DNA of 64,000 nucleotides from Rotaria macrura (GCA_900239685.1 OENT01000923.1:1-64000), one strand, 5' to 3'. Shown: positions 1 to 12,245, counted from the first letter of the stretch. Notes: a model not told the origin generated them from the letters alone. Numbers and translations: made by a program.

Positions 1-3000
1 TACTGACGACGAATAGCAAATGTGCTACTTTCTCCTTCACTGTGGTATTTTTCATTCTCCGTTCTTTCAAATTCATTAAAAAGAAAAGGATCGACACATT
101 AGTTACTCATAACAACAGACTGACGCCAAAACACATTCTGCCAAGAGAAAGGAAAGCAAAAAGAACGCTACTTTACGATACATTATGATCCGTGGTTGTT
201 TACAAATGTTGGTTGCGCTTATTTTCAATTACTAAGCAACTACTTCAGATTGAGTAATATACTGTATGGTGCCACCTATTAGACTGGTCTTTTTATTCTG
301 CCAAACTTCATCAGGTGGCTTCACAATGAGCATATCTTTTCAAGAATAGTTTATCAAAATAAAATGTATTGGACACTTCATTTGTCTTCACTTGCATATT
401 CTGTTCTAATGGTGATAGTGTTTTCATAACCTTGGAAAGCTGTTGACTTTTAGGCTGCTCATGAAGATCGTTTTGGGCTTGCTTAGGAACCGCAAGTTAA
501 GATTCTGTTTGCTACCCTCTTCTTTCATTTTAATGTCAATTCAACAAAGCTTCCTTCTGAAAGAAAAAAGCTTCTGAAATCCATATATATGGGTTCCACA
601 CAATACGCACCTAAACACAAAAGAGAAGTGAAACAAAACACTGGAAGCATAAAACAAAAAAATGATTAATCGTCTATCCTAACACTTCCTTTTCCAGGGC
701 AGATATGGGCTTGATCTTCCCATCGGCTAAAAACACGAAGAAAAAATTTGATGAAACAAAGAAAGAAAACAAAAGAAAATTTATTGAAAAAAAAATCGCA
801 ACAGATCACATCGCTAACAAATGGAATTTAAAAAAACGTAAAAACGAAGTTGATGCTGTCCATATTTGTAAGGGAACCCGTAGACAAATTTAGCAACAAA
901 TCTTGAAAGAAGACTTATCCAAAAATTCGACATATCGTTAGGTATGGATTGTTTAGTCACTTGAACAAATAGAATAAGTAGTAGTTTTACATTGACTATC
1001 CCAATGTAAATTATGATATATTGATCGATAAACTTTGTACTATCCGTTCTGGCAAAGGAGGATCAAACCAATATGTAAGTCTTGTCGACAGTGTAAGGCT
1101 TACTTTGAATATAACTTAAATGGTTTCTGGATAAACTTAAAATGAACAACAAGTAAAAGTCTTTTGGAACTAATAATGTTCGATATACGAAGAATGGAAT
1201 GTCAGTAGTGTGGTGAGTAAAACATGATTTCACGATTCTTGCACTCAATATTTCAATGGATGATGTGTTGCATTGAACAATTTTAATTTTGTTCGTAAAG
1301 TGCGATGAAATTATTGGCCATCGTCTTCTGCATGTTCAACAATATAATGGACGTAATCAATCCTCGTTGAAATAAGGAACAGACCATGATATCGAGGATA
1401 TGATTTTAAGTCACTATGGGTAATACTACAATCTAATCTATACGTTTCAGGGTGTGAATGAGACTGTTAGTTTTCGTGCTGGATTTCCCATAATCAACAT
1501 CCAACAAACCTCTACCCACACACCCGCTGTCGATTTATTTGAGGATCAACTGTAATTAAAGGTACTTCAACTGTTCTATTTCTGTTAAGCCATAACTAAG
1601 CGTCGGACTTTGTAAAGATTATTTGATATAAAAAGGATTACAAGAACAATGTAAGTTTGAACATGTTTAAGGCTCAAGAGTGTTAGAAAAAAAATGCAAT
1701 TGCATCAGTGATTTACTGAAGAATCAACTACGTCTTTTCATTATCTCACAAATGAACGAATTACGCTATGAATGAATAAAATCGATTGACTTTCAAAAGG
1801 CGTATTTGTCTCCACCTTTAGAATTTTATAAAACATTTATGTCTACCAAGATATTGTAGAAATCGTTTTGTTTCTCTTTATCTGCGATGATGTCGCCTAA
1901 ACTAAATAAATAGACAAATTAGGTGTCAAAGTTAAGAATATTTAATTTCACATGCCTTTTCTTCGGTCACAGTGCAATCCACCATGCACCTATATCAATA
2001 CCATCAACCATTCACTGATTTGCTAATATTCTCTTACGATGAGCCATAAGAAGATTTTAGAAATTTCCAAAGTGACGTTCTCTTATCGAATAAGTAATTG
2101 CAAACATAAATGCTATGATGTACTGAATGTGAATTTCCTCTTCAGCAACAGCTGCATGCACACAAAGTCAAAACCTTCAACATACAACAATTATATCCAT
2201 ACCCCCTGAATTATTATATTGTGTTTCTTGAAAACTTCGATCCCTTGAACAATAATTATTTATAAAATTTCATGTGTTTTGATCGTAGACGTATATTGAT
2301 TCATTTCAAATTTCTTATTCATGAAAAATGTTATTTTCCATGTTCGTCAGCTACATACAATATGCGTCAAATTTTTTGAACTATTTTCAATGCTTCAATT
2401 CAGTATGAAAACTGCTTCACAGTTGAAAGATGCAAACTTTAGACTGTATGCATACCATTTAGCACCCAATTATTGGAAGAAGTTTGTTACAATTTTTTTC
2501 AAGACTGAAAAAGTACAATTATTTCAATGATATTGTGACCAACAATGGTGTACACCTGCATACAGTTGTTTCTTTAATAATTCAGATTTTCTTTTTGCCT
2601 TTATGAAAATGTGACAGCGAACAATAGTTTTGTAGTAGAACAATCGTGTTCTCCCTCAGTATATATAATGAAGTCTATGCGAATAAAGTATTATGATTCA
2701 GAAATAATCATGCATCGAAATCTTAATAAAAAAAACAAACGATATCTATATTTTTGTACTCCATCCGATTGTAGCACTACTTGAAACAACGGATGTTAAT
2801 GTGTCAGATTACATTCATCATTCTAAACATTTAAAGAAAGAACACGATGGAAAATTATACTTGACTAATTTATCTAAAATTTTTAGAATACCTCAAAATT
2901 ACAAGTTAAAAACTTGACTTTCATGAAAACCAAAGAACCAAATTATCAATTCAGTAGGAAAGGCTCTTATTTTATAATTCTTGTAACTACATTAAAAGAT

Positions 3001-3598
3001 GAGGTTTTCTAAGAGTTATAAAATGACTGAATAGAAGCAGTGAAAAGCCTTATTTAGTTTCTTGTGGAAGGTGCAATACAGACTCAAAGACGCATTCTCT
3101 AAGCAACAAAAAGTCAATGTTAAAGTTGGTCTGCTATTAATAGCCGCTAAAGAAATTAAGACTACAGATTAATAACCAATGTTTTTTCTTGGGGAAGTTG
3201 AGTGTAGTTTTTCTTTGATCCTAAGTGTCTTTGTAGAGAGATGGCTATAGTGCAAGAGTTATAATTCCACTAAGAATTATTTGACCAAAAAAGGAACTTA
3301 TTTTTCAAAATAATCTTAAGCGATGACTTCTCGGTGAGTGGGCATTGAGGGAAGAAAACTTTCTCAATCAATATTACGATGATGTTTCGAATTAAAGCAA
3401 AATTCGGGGTCATACGTTTAGAAAAGTAGGAATCGCCTAAGATGAAGATATCAGTTTTCTCCATCTTTCATTGTTTGAACAATGCTATAATGATCGATCA
3501 ATACTCCACGGCACGCTATGATCTCATGGGCGATAGTATCTACCTGTTCACTTGGACATCTACTCATCCTCCTCTTTTTCCTATTTTGGCATGTGCTA
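1..3598. other. Gene-free AT-rich region
   Basis: I see no supportable gene here. Open frames are short. The one at 705-893 is Lys-rich and only reflects A-rich sequence. No tandem repeat of note is visible, and the stretch ends at the TA that flanks the transposon beginning at 3599. Confidence 0.6.
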
Positions 3599-4979
3599 CC
3601 CAGGCAGACATTTAACGGGTAGAAAAGCGTTTTAACGTGTTATTACAGCGTTTAAGACGTTAAACACGTTTAAAACGTGTTTTTGACTAGAATGTGCACT
3701 TTAAAATCGTTTTTATAGTTTTACTTAAATTAGTTCGGAAAAAACGGTTGAAAACGACCTGATTTCAGGTTTTTGGTCAATAAAACCGTTTTAACAAAAA
3801 AATTCTGTTTAAATTTATCGGTCGGAATATTAAAATGGTGGATCTATTGATACATCATTTTAATATATCAATCTATAATCAGCTCGTTCCTTTTGTACGC
3901 CAAGAAGATGAAATAAAATACAAAGTTCTGTAATAGAAGACTTTGACAATAAATGACGATGTCGAAATAATGAAAAGAGTACAACCATTTCAGAAATTGT
4001 ATGCGAATGAGTATGACTATAGAATCTCCTTCATCTTCTTCTTGACAGCTTGTTTTAGAATCGTTTTATGCTGTTGTGATTTATTTATGTTTTCGTATAC
4101 TAATAGAAGTCAAGTAGCCTTCTAAATAATTTATACTTCTATATAAAAAAACAAAACAGGATGCTGTCAAACATTGCCAGTATTCCACCCTCAGAGAAAA
4201 CGAGAATTCACATATATGTACTGAAAACGTCATAGTTAATATTGTGAAAATATTAAAATTAATCCGTTCATATCTTAAAACAATATTAACGTTGAAAATA
4301 TGGCTTGGAAATATTTTGTATAGAGTTATTTTAAATGTTTTAGCATAGAAATATTTGCATTTATTTCAAATGTAAATTCTCGTAATTTAAATTTATTGTA
4401 TAAGTTCATACGCAATTCAAGATATATAGACATTTGATTTGCATATTGATAACAGTATAAACTTGACTCAATAGCATCAGGTAAGTGAAATCCAAAGTAA
4501 CTAGTTCGAATCTGATCTACACCGGAAAAATAAAAAATCGTTTTGAATAATCGAGATGATTTCGACGAAACTATCATAAATACATTTCCCGATATCTATT
4601 GAAAAGATAATGTTTCAAGTCTGGCGAAGATATGTGAAGAAAATAAAGATCGTGTTCGAGCGTAGATTTCAGAGAAATTTCTTTTTCGTGTACGTTTACA
4701 TTGGTTTCACCAGTTTTGCAATCTACGATAAAACAGTTAGTTACATTATCGTTTATGAAACATTTTTCGACGGTTTGTAGAAATTTTAGTGAGAAGAACC
4801 CAAATCGTTTAAAATATTTGATTAGTCGCCGAAAACGCGTTGAAATGCCAGAAAAACGTTTAAATTAGATTCTTGGTAAACTATGATTAACGTGTTTTTG
4901 GCGACTAGTCAAACATTTTTAATGATTTACATATCGGTGTATTTAAACGCCGTTTCAGCTGTTTCCTTTTCTGCCTGGG
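3599..4979. mobile_element. 1.38 kb non-autonomous DNA transposon (CCCAGGCAGA ends)
   Basis: The element begins CCCAGGCAGA and ends with its exact complement TCTGCCTGGG. Both ends are flanked by TA (3597-3598 and 4980-4981), and the outer GC/GC bases extend the palindrome to 14 bp. A TA target duplication is the simplest reading. Both subterminal zones are rich in AAACG/CGTTT words (3620-3790 and 4700-4960), as in many elements that rely on a transposase supplied elsewhere. The interior has only short frames (for example 3943-4125 plus and 4326-4577 minus) with no recognisable transposase. The ends resemble those at 45887-46185 (CCCAGGTCAA), suggesting related families. The superfamily is uncertain. 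Confidence 0.7.
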
Positions 4980-5069
4980 TAGCTCACGAATATTCTCGAG
5001 AAAGCAGCAATTTATTTTGCAACGAAAAATTGGTACAGCCAACGATCAAAATAGTATTACTTTAAGTGT

Positions 5070-5792
5070 TCATGTTTCAACTGTAAGTTTGTAGAACCAT
5101 CTGGACAGTGCCAGCTGTTGAAGTCTCAATTTACTAGCTTCGGATAAGCTACAATTTTGTATCTTAAGTAATTTTAGAGAAGAATTTTTCTGAAGCATTG
5201 CATCAAGAGGATCGACACACAAATCACTCAAGGATTTGTTATTGAAGAGATGTAGTTCTTGAAGACATGAATTCGGATCAGAGAGTGCTTCGGCCAACAG
5301 TTCTACTCCTTTATTACCAATTTTATTGTAAGGTAGACTTAGTTTGACTAATCCTTTGTTCACTGTAATCATAGAAGATAGATACCCCATCACTTCATCG
5401 GAAAGTCTATTTGCACCAAGACCGAGATATTGAAGTTTTGAATTACTGTTCGATAATGTTTCAGTCAGAATTTTCAAATCACTGCTAGAAATACAATTGT
5501 TCGCAAGCTCCAATTCAGTCAACGAAGTATTTGTCTTCAGTACATTGGCTAGACAGACAATACCATCCGATGATATATTATTTCCTTCTAAGTCTAGTTT
5601 AGTGCACGTTTTTACGATCATAGCGCACTTTATAACCGTGGGTACGTCTTGATCTGTCAAATGTAGCCCAGACAAATTTGCAAACAAGCCAGTTATACAA
5701 CGAGAAACAAGTTGTTCGAGTGAAACGTTGTGATACGTATCATTGGAAAATACAGGATTCATCGAAAGTGCTTGTCCAAAAGTTGGAATTAC
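5070..5792 (-). CDS. Leucine-rich-repeat protein, C-terminal exon (NLR/ribonuclease-inhibitor type)
   Basis: An open frame of about 240 codons ends at a natural stop. It contains at least six 28-residue ribonuclease-inhibitor-type LRRs, with core words such as CTKLDLEGNNIS, LTELELANNCISS, LQYLGLGANRLSD and LVKLSLPYNKIGNKG. LRRs of this type form a curved protein-binding surface, as in NLRC3-like sensors. The first ATG is at 5762, but the frame continues upstream without a stop to a good acceptor (TATTAG, exon start 5792), adding ten plausible codons. I therefore read it as an internal or last exon rather than a complete gene. The upstream partner may be the ART exon at 7211-8101 on the same strand: its possible donor at 7258 is also phase 0, so the join would keep frame. 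No NACHT or CARD domain is visible. Confidence 0.8.
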   Translation of the reverse strand, partial: VIPTFGQALSMNPVFSNDTYHNVSLEQLVSRCITGLFANLSGLHLTDQDVPTVIKCAMIVKTCTKLDLEGNNISSDGIVCLANVLKTNTSLTELELANNCISSSDLKILTETLSNSNSKLQYLGLGANRLSDEVMGYLSSMITVNKGLVKLSLPYNKIGNKGVELLAEALSDPNSCLQELHLFNNKSLSDLCVDPLDAMLQKNSSLKLLKIQNCSLSEASKLRLQQLALSRWFYKLTVET

Positions 5793-7210
5793 CTAATACC
5801 AAAAATATGGAATAACAATTGATATGTTCTTTTTGTTAATAAGTATGCTAGATCATTCTGATTTTAATAAAAATATATCCTAGGTATAAAATTATGCTTA
5901 TCTCAAGCTGTTAAGTACTATAGAAAATATCAACGTATGTTTTGATCATAAAATAAAAGAGTGCCCTGGGCGTCTGACCATTATGATCGCATTGCTATGA
6001 ACACTCACCTCTAATGTTGTACAAACGGAGATGGCACGAGAAGTATTTGACGAGATATGATGCTTCCACCATATGTATAGATAAAAACTGATCATTTAAA
6101 ATTTCCTATTTCATCCTTGAAGCTACAATGAGTAATTTGGTAATGGTGGTTTACTATCTATTTCATCTAAAGAAAAAAGAACACTTGAAAATTAGTGCTC
6201 GATTTACGCACTGTGAGATTTAATGCATGTCCCGTATAACCCAAAGCAACTGAAAAAAATTCTCGAAAACGTCAATAAAAGAATGATTTCATATACTTAT
6301 GTCAATTCTTTTCAGACTTCTGCTAGATGTGAACATTTGGTGCATCTGAAGTTAGGTGAACGTGTAAATAACTTAAAACTGACTGAACAAAATAATTATC
6401 GCTTGTGACACATTCCCAAACGGAGCGATACGGCTAGTAAGTTTCCTATGGTAAATAGGAAACCAGCAGTGTGTTTTTGTTACTTTATGATTCGACTTAC
6501 TATTTTTATAAATAAATGACATACAATGTATAAAAACATATTGATTAACTATGAATGTAAGCGAAGATAGACGTAAATTAGTATGGAACTATTTGAACAG
6601 TTACATGCCAAGAGCCACACATACAATACACATCCTGAAATTGAATGAATGCTTGTCGGATATTCCTTAGCTAACAGATATTGCACTTTCAAAGAAAAAA
6701 TATCGCATACGTAATTGCTATTCTAAACCTACTTATAGATGTTGCTCAGTTTTAATTTAGAAGAGGGTAGCGAAAATATTACTTAGCTATTTTCACATGT
6801 TCAATGCTCTCACGAATATCGGAAAAGTTCTTGAATAAAAAAAAACGATAAGAGCCCGAAACAATTTCAAGAAAATGGTAATGCATGCATGATTATAATA
6901 AGTTGATATGCTGTACTTATTCATACGATTTGAAACCTATCTATCTGACTGCTGAAGTAAGATCCAATGATTTCATATCTTGATACTAGTGGAAAGATAT
7001 AATAAATTAATAAATGATTTAGCATTGTGGAAAATAAAACAATGAAAGTTCGTAATGCGCTTGTAAATAGGTTAAGGTCCAATGGATAATATCTTAAAGA
7101 CTCCTATCTTTGGAGCCGTATCGATTCACCAGCCTTCTACGCATGGTTAGACTTAAATCAGATGGCACTGAAGAACCAATCTTCGCTGAAAAAAACTATG
7201 AATTTAAACT
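5793..7210. other. Spacer or candidate long intron between LRR and ART exons
   Basis: No convincing coding segment is visible on either strand. The open frame at 6223-6408 lacks any family signature. The stretch is either intergenic or a roughly 1.46 kb intron joining the two minus-strand exons. Confidence 0.4.
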
Positions 7211-8101
7211 TCATTCTTCGAAAAAAATCAAATAATTTCTAAAAATATAAAACAGTACCGCGTTTGAATCGCTGTTTGTTATTGAAGATGTTGTTGCTGG
7301 AACAGTTGATTCGATCATAGTAGCCGATTCATCGGAACTGCTCTTGACAAGCATTGGTTGTAGAAGAGGAAATTTGGATTCGATTTCTTTTAATTGAATG
7401 ATATGAAGACCAGTTGCAGGGGATAGACACGAAATCACTTCAAATTGTCGAGCCGCAAGAAGGAGAATTTCTTCTTCGGACTGAAAATAAGAATGGTTTT
7501 GAATGTTTTTGCCACTGATGCATTCGATGGCGAACATAGTCCTTGTGCCTGTATTGCCCAAAAACAGCTCGTTTTCCAAAACATTAATGGCTCCTGTACA
7601 CGAAGAGAATCCCCACCAAACAACAGTTTTACCTTTTGTATACTGCTCGGACAGGTCCAGCTTGATACCTCTATACACAGTCGTACGTTTGGACTGTAGT
7701 CGAGAAAGTGCAGTGAGTATGAGCTTCAGATAATAAAACCATGGTCTCAACTTTTGCCTATCGGCTGACCGTAATGTAGTATTTAACACAACATAAAGGC
7801 ATTGGTCGAGTGGCTCCCAACCCATAGAGTATAGCATAATCGCAGCTGACTCATCACGTGTCAAGCCATCCGATGGAGCTTCACAATTTTCTTTGGCAAC
7901 ATAAGCATATGTTTGGATTGCTGGTAGAAGAGAAACAAGTGGCTCGACGGCTTGCTCAAGTTTGACCAAAGGCACGTTCTCAAAGCCACTTATGGGCATC
8001 AACATTTTGCTGTGTTCTTCTGCGAGATCAGTGATACGCCGCGCATGTTGTGCAATTGCTACACTGGAAGGATCAAACTTAAGATTAATTGCTAATGCCA
8101 T
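7211..8101 (-). CDS. NAD:arginine ADP-ribosyltransferase (ART, R-S-E class)
   Basis: The product transfers ADP-ribose from NAD+ to arginine side chains. The R-S-E triad is visible. Counting from the ATG at 8101, the Arg lies in TVYRGIK (about residue 144), the Ser-rich strand in WWGFSSCTG (about 165-168), and the ExE motif in SEEEILLLAARQFEV (about 208-211). The preceding helical region (MLYSMGWEPLDQCLYVVLN) matches the usual N-terminal lobe. The longest frame opens upstream at a TTG (8116); the first ATG is at 8101, and an upstream exon is possible. No signal peptide is seen, so the protein is probably cytosolic. The last 15 codons before the stop at 7211 look intronic (a Phe/Ile/Tyr run), and a GT donor near 7258 would splice in frame to the LRR exon at 5792. 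The catalytic residues are intact, so activity is plausible. Confidence 0.85.
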   Translation of the reverse strand: MALAINLKFDPSSVAIAQHARRITDLAEEHSKMLMPISGFENVPLVKLEQAVEPLVSLLPAIQTYAYVAKENCEAPSDGLTRDESAAIMLYSMGWEPLDQCLYVVLNTTLRSADRQKLRPWFYYLKLILTALSRLQSKRTTVYRGIKLDLSEQYTKGKTVVWWGFSSCTGAINVLENELFLGNTGTRTMFAIECISGKNIQNHSYFQSEEEILLLAARQFEVISCLSPATGLHIIQLKEIESKFPLLQPMLVKSSSDESATMIESTVPATTSSITNSDSNAVLFYIFRNYLIFFEE

Positions 8102-9059
8102 TGACGATTTGAACAATGAACTGATACCAATTACAATACTTGCTAGGGTCTACTGTTTCAACACTCCTCTTGTAATTCGTTGCTTGATAATATGCGTTAT
8201 AAGTGATGATAACAGGTGCACTTTTGCTTTTATCTAGTCAACAAACTAAAGTCGTAAAAACGGCCCATCGAAGTAATAATGTTATTCAGAAAGAAGTTTC
8301 ACGACGTATCCAATGTGAATGTAGGTGTGGATACAATTTCTCTTCATCCAAAAGTTTCTCCTGTGAGAATCTCTAGACTCATAAATAGATTAAAATCATA
8401 TTCGGGAGTGACAATACAGTTCTGATAGAGATCATAACTTAAATCTTACCCGCTCAGTATAATACTCTTTATTTCAAATCAAATCTCATTAAAAGAGACT
8501 ACTAGTTATGTCTCAAAATCAGGTCTCAAGTTGTCCAAATTAGTGGAATCTGAGAGAATCTTAATAGGATGAAGAAACACAACTCAGTGGATAAAACTGT
8601 CTGTTATGTTATGAATGATAAACCATAATACATGTTTTGTTTTGTTTATTTCCGTTTCTTTCTGCTAGGCCTTCTTCAGTGCATACCTTGTTTCACTTCT
8701 AAACTTTCGTTCTTTTCTTTTGATCGAACAACTTTTAATCGTTCTCTTTCATCTTGAGAAGCTTAAAAACATAGGATGATATTATATGCTTAGAAAATCT
8801 ATTGTTTTTTTTTATTGCGCAGTTTAGTTGTGCGCAACGAGATATAACTGAATTGGATAAGAAAAGCGAAAAGAGAATAAATATCAGAGGATACACATCA
8901 ACCTGAAAATACGGACCTGACACTGTCACTCCATCTTCCTTATCTCTGAATCTCTGTCAGGAGTTGCGCAGGAGCATTAACATGATTATAGCGAACACGC
9001 AATTCATTTTTTATTATTGCATCAATGACTACAAACGTCAACGGACACGTAAGTGAGGG
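8102..9059. other. Gene-free spacer upstream of the ART gene
   Basis: No supportable gene. It presumably holds the ART promoter, but no core element can be assigned with confidence. Confidence 0.45.
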
Positions 9060-9665
9060 GTGGCAGAATTCTCACAAGCAGAATTCGAGAATTCTGTATC
9101 ATACAATATTATCCATAGCTACATCTTCTCCCTTAGCAGAATTCGAGAATTCTGTATCATACAATATTATCCATAGCTACATCTTCTCCTTTAGCAGAAT
9201 TCTGCATCATATTATGTCCCTCCATCCACACTAGCCTATGTGAATAAAGCAGAATTCTGCTTAGAATTTTGATTGTGCAGCAGAATTTTGTCTGAACTAT
9301 GTTCCTTAACAAGTGATTTGTGTGACTTTTTGATATCGATTAGGAGCATTTTGTAAACTTGATCTAGAAATCTTGTGATGAGTAATTAAGATTTCAAGAG
9401 TATCGTCGGATCGGTGAGGAAGATGTGTAGTAAGTGAACGTGAATAACGATAGTATGAAACAGAATTCTGCTGGGAGATAAGAATTCTGGTAGTGATATA
9501 CAGATATAGAAGCATACTAAGCTTGCTTACAGAACGAACAAAATTCTGAAAATGATGTATACGTATCTATAGATACATGTATATGTATATATATATATAT
9601 ATGTAAGCGCACTATGCTTATTTAAAGAACGAGCAGAATTCTTGAATTCTGCTTGTGATGAATTC
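9060..9665. repeat. Cluster of CAGAATTCTG palindromes with a 58-bp tandem duplication
   Basis: The palindrome (G)CAGAATTCTG(C), or half-sites of it, recurs about a dozen times in 600 bp (near 9063, 9078-9092, 9136-9150, 9195, 9250, 9460, 9481, 9632-9663). A 58-bp unit starting GCAGAATTCGAGAATTCTG is duplicated almost exactly at 9078 and 9136. A second, looser repeat of GCTTNNTTANAGAACGA plus AATTCTG occurs near 9522 and 9617. A short (TA)n run lies at 9585-9602. The array ends at the edge of the CRAL-TRIO pseudogene. Confidence 0.75.
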
Positions 9666-9668
9666 TGC

Positions 9669-10283
9669 CACTGCTGCCATTTTCGGGCGCTTGAACGCAT
9701 TTTTGAAAAGTTTTCTTTGCTTGGGTATCAACATCTCAGGTTCTTCCACGATACGATTCAGCACCAATATTTGGACTCAGTTTATCGAATGCTCGTTCTT
9801 TATGCTCCTTGGATATTCTACGGCTGCTGGGCTATCATCGAGCCATGGGTAGATCCAGCGATTGAAAATAAAATTCATTTTATCAAGAACCAGGCCGATT
9901 TAGTGGAATACATTGATCCATCTGTTTTCCCAGAACGACTTAACTGTAGTCATGCTAATTTTGGGTATGTTCCACCGACTATCGAAGATCAAGCAATACA
10001 AGTTGCATTACGTGCCGGTATCGAGGCCAAAGCAGGGATGTAAGCAGCTTACAAGAAAGCTTTCCAACAATATCTAAGTAACACATTGGATTTGGCTTGT
10101 GGCGAAGAAAGTCACGATTTACTAACAGAGAGACATATTGCTGCCATGCGATTCGTTGACACATTTGAAAAGGTGATTCCGTATATCGGCACTCGAATTC
10201 GCTATCATCTCACTGGTGTGATAATAGAATCTGTTTTTTCAGATGACACACGATCGACTTCGCAAACAGAACACAAACAATAG
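9669..10283 (+). pseudogene. CRAL-TRIO (Sec14-like) lipid-transfer domain, truncated and interrupted
   Basis: The frame that reaches 10043 encodes the C-terminal half of a CRAL-TRIO domain. The stretch YLDSVYRMLVLYAPWIFYGCW, the following IIEPWVDPAIENKIHFI and the later YIDPSVFPERL match the conserved lipid-pocket and gate region (APWIF..W..IKP.LDP...KI.F). Proteins of this family carry phosphoinositides or other hydrophobic ligands. The N-terminal half is missing: the frame emerges straight from the AATTCT repeat array. A TAA at 10041-10043 interrupts it, yet the same frame stays open and protein-like to the TAG at 10281-10283, including a helical stretch HIAAMRFVDTFEKVIPYI. Truncation plus an in-frame stop makes this a pseudogene, unless an unseen intron removes the stop. 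Confidence 0.75.
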
Positions 10284-11512
10284 TCAGAACATTTTGAAAT
10301 AGATTTTGTGATTATATTTTGTGTAGTTTTCTTTGTGATAAAGTTTTTAATGCTTCTTCATGCATCTGTATTGACTATTGATAATCGGACGATAAGAATC
10401 GATGCATTTTGAGACTGAACAACTTTCAAATGAAGCCGCGTTGGTTGCATCAACTAGACATCAAATAGAACAATTTGCTAACAGTGATGCTCATGATACA
10501 GTTCACGATTTTTGCTACGTTCTTCTCTTTATTCTTAGTCTTCTTGGTGCTCTGAGCAGTTCTCAGTGATATAGGGTGTAAGTCACAAATGAATGCCTCT
10601 ATACTCCATCCATTTAAACATCTAAATTTCTGCACACTCACCATCAACATAACTACAATAACAACACAGTTATCCTTGCCGACCGAAACTAAGAACCAGG
10701 ATCACTGTCATGATCGCCATCTATATAGATGGACGAACCTCCTTGTTCTTGTTCTCATTTCTCTGCCTTCGAAGCAAGTTTAATTCAGTGTGCAAGACGT
10801 TTTTAGTTTTTTAAAGTAAGATATTGTCTTGAAAACTGAAGTAGAACAGAACGTAAGAATTATTGACACTCTATAAATTATCAGTTTTATAGTTATGATG
10901 TTTGAAATTTGATACTCCTTTTCTATTTTATGGATGAGCACGATGATGTTGCTTTTTCTTAGAAAAAAACGACGTGACTAACTGTTTTTTATCAAAAGAT
11001 TTCTGAAATAGGTTTCATTTGTATCTTAATTGAAGCAGTTCAACACACGTTTGAGATGGATCGTATGAAACATTTTTTCTATTCAAACGCAAAGCCCATA
11101 AATACAAGGCCCAAACCAATTAAATATTTGTCGAAGATTCGATTCGAAATGAAAACGCACGCAAATGCATATTACGTGAAAAATCAGATAAAGCGTATTG
11201 GTATTTACATGGAATAACACATCATTTGCTCTTCGTAAAAACAAATTCCAGTGACCAAAGGGTCGAAGTCATACACCACATCTCTTGATACGAAAAAATG
11301 CGGAATTCTGTGACTGTGTGGATATTTTAATAAAAGATACTTCTGTTTCATAGTTTTACTGTTTGGTATATCTAATGGAAAAAGAATGAATTCGAAAATC
11401 GTATGTTCCTCAATTGAGGAATTATATTTCTGGTGGGTGAATTCAATTGATAAGTGATTGAAGTATGCTTATAGCTATTTATTAAAATTATTGGGTTTGT
11501 GGTTGCGTTTGT
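10284..11512. other. Gene-free AT-rich region
   Basis: No supportable gene on either strand; only short open frames without family signatures. Confidence 0.5.
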
Positions 11513-12004
11513 CTATTGTTCACCTGAATTCATTTCTGCACCGCCATCAAAAAATGTCACTAATTGAGTTAGCCTTGCTGCAGATACTTTCAACTGAAAT
11601 TTAGCTAAATCTTGTCCAACACACTGCCGATGACCACCTCCAAATAGTATAAATTCATAGGAATGATGGTTTCGGTCTCCGTTTAAGAATCTTTTAGGAT
11701 AGAAGAGATTTGGATTAATTGACCTTAATGGATTATCTTTTGCTAGATTATGGAATAGAATGAGTACTTGGTCTCCTTTAAACCATTGTACCACTATGTG
11801 GTAGACAATCGTCGGCGACTAATGTTCGAAATGTCATAATTTCAGGTGGGCAATAACGTAGTACTTCTTTGAGGACACAGTCTAAATACACTAGTGAATC
11901 AAGACAATCAAGTGATAATTGTCGTTGATCACTGTTATTATTCATTTCTTCTTTAATCTTCTGTTGTACTCGTAGATTTTTGCTCATTAAATGAATGAAC
12001 CTTG
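11513..12004 (-). pseudogene. Cytochrome P450 fragment, frameshifted and cut by a transposon
   Basis: Two overlapping minus-strand frames together give the C-terminal third of a P450 monooxygenase. The first frame (from 12004 down) holds the helix-K ExxR region, LKEVLRYCPPEIMTFRTLV. The second, from about 11794, holds KGDQVLILFHNLAKD, the PERF-like FYPKRFLN, and the haem-binding loop FILFGGGHRQCVGQ with its axial Cys. The two frames meet around 11785-11795 and need a one-base shift. The coding sequence runs directly into the inverted terminal repeat of the element beginning at 12005, so everything upstream of the end of helix I is missing. The far side of the element (15121 on) shows no P450 sequence. 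The tail after DGGAEMNSGEQ is also shorter than usual. It is certainly non-functional as it stands. Confidence 0.88.
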
Positions 12005-12245
12005 CCCTAGCCGAACATCTTGTAAGCAAGATCTTATCAATATTGAAAAGATAATTTGTATGTATATATCTTAGCTGTATCAGATATATCTGTACCTAAG
12101 ATCTTGGCAAGATCATGAACAAGATATCGGTTACTATTATCCTCTCACAAGATCTTGAGTAAAACATAAAGCGGCATCATTCGTATATTTAGATGCTGAC
12201 TAGTAGCCATTCGCCGTTCTGTTATACACATGCAGTAGCGTTGTG

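Noticed and set aside
705-893. Lys-rich 62-aa frame
   Set aside because: Composition follows the A-rich sequence; there is no domain and no neighbouring exon.
7445-8237. Plus-strand open frames opposite the ART gene (7445-7699, 7503-7733, 7962-8237)
   Set aside because: They are antisense shadows of a clearly recognisable ART coding exon.
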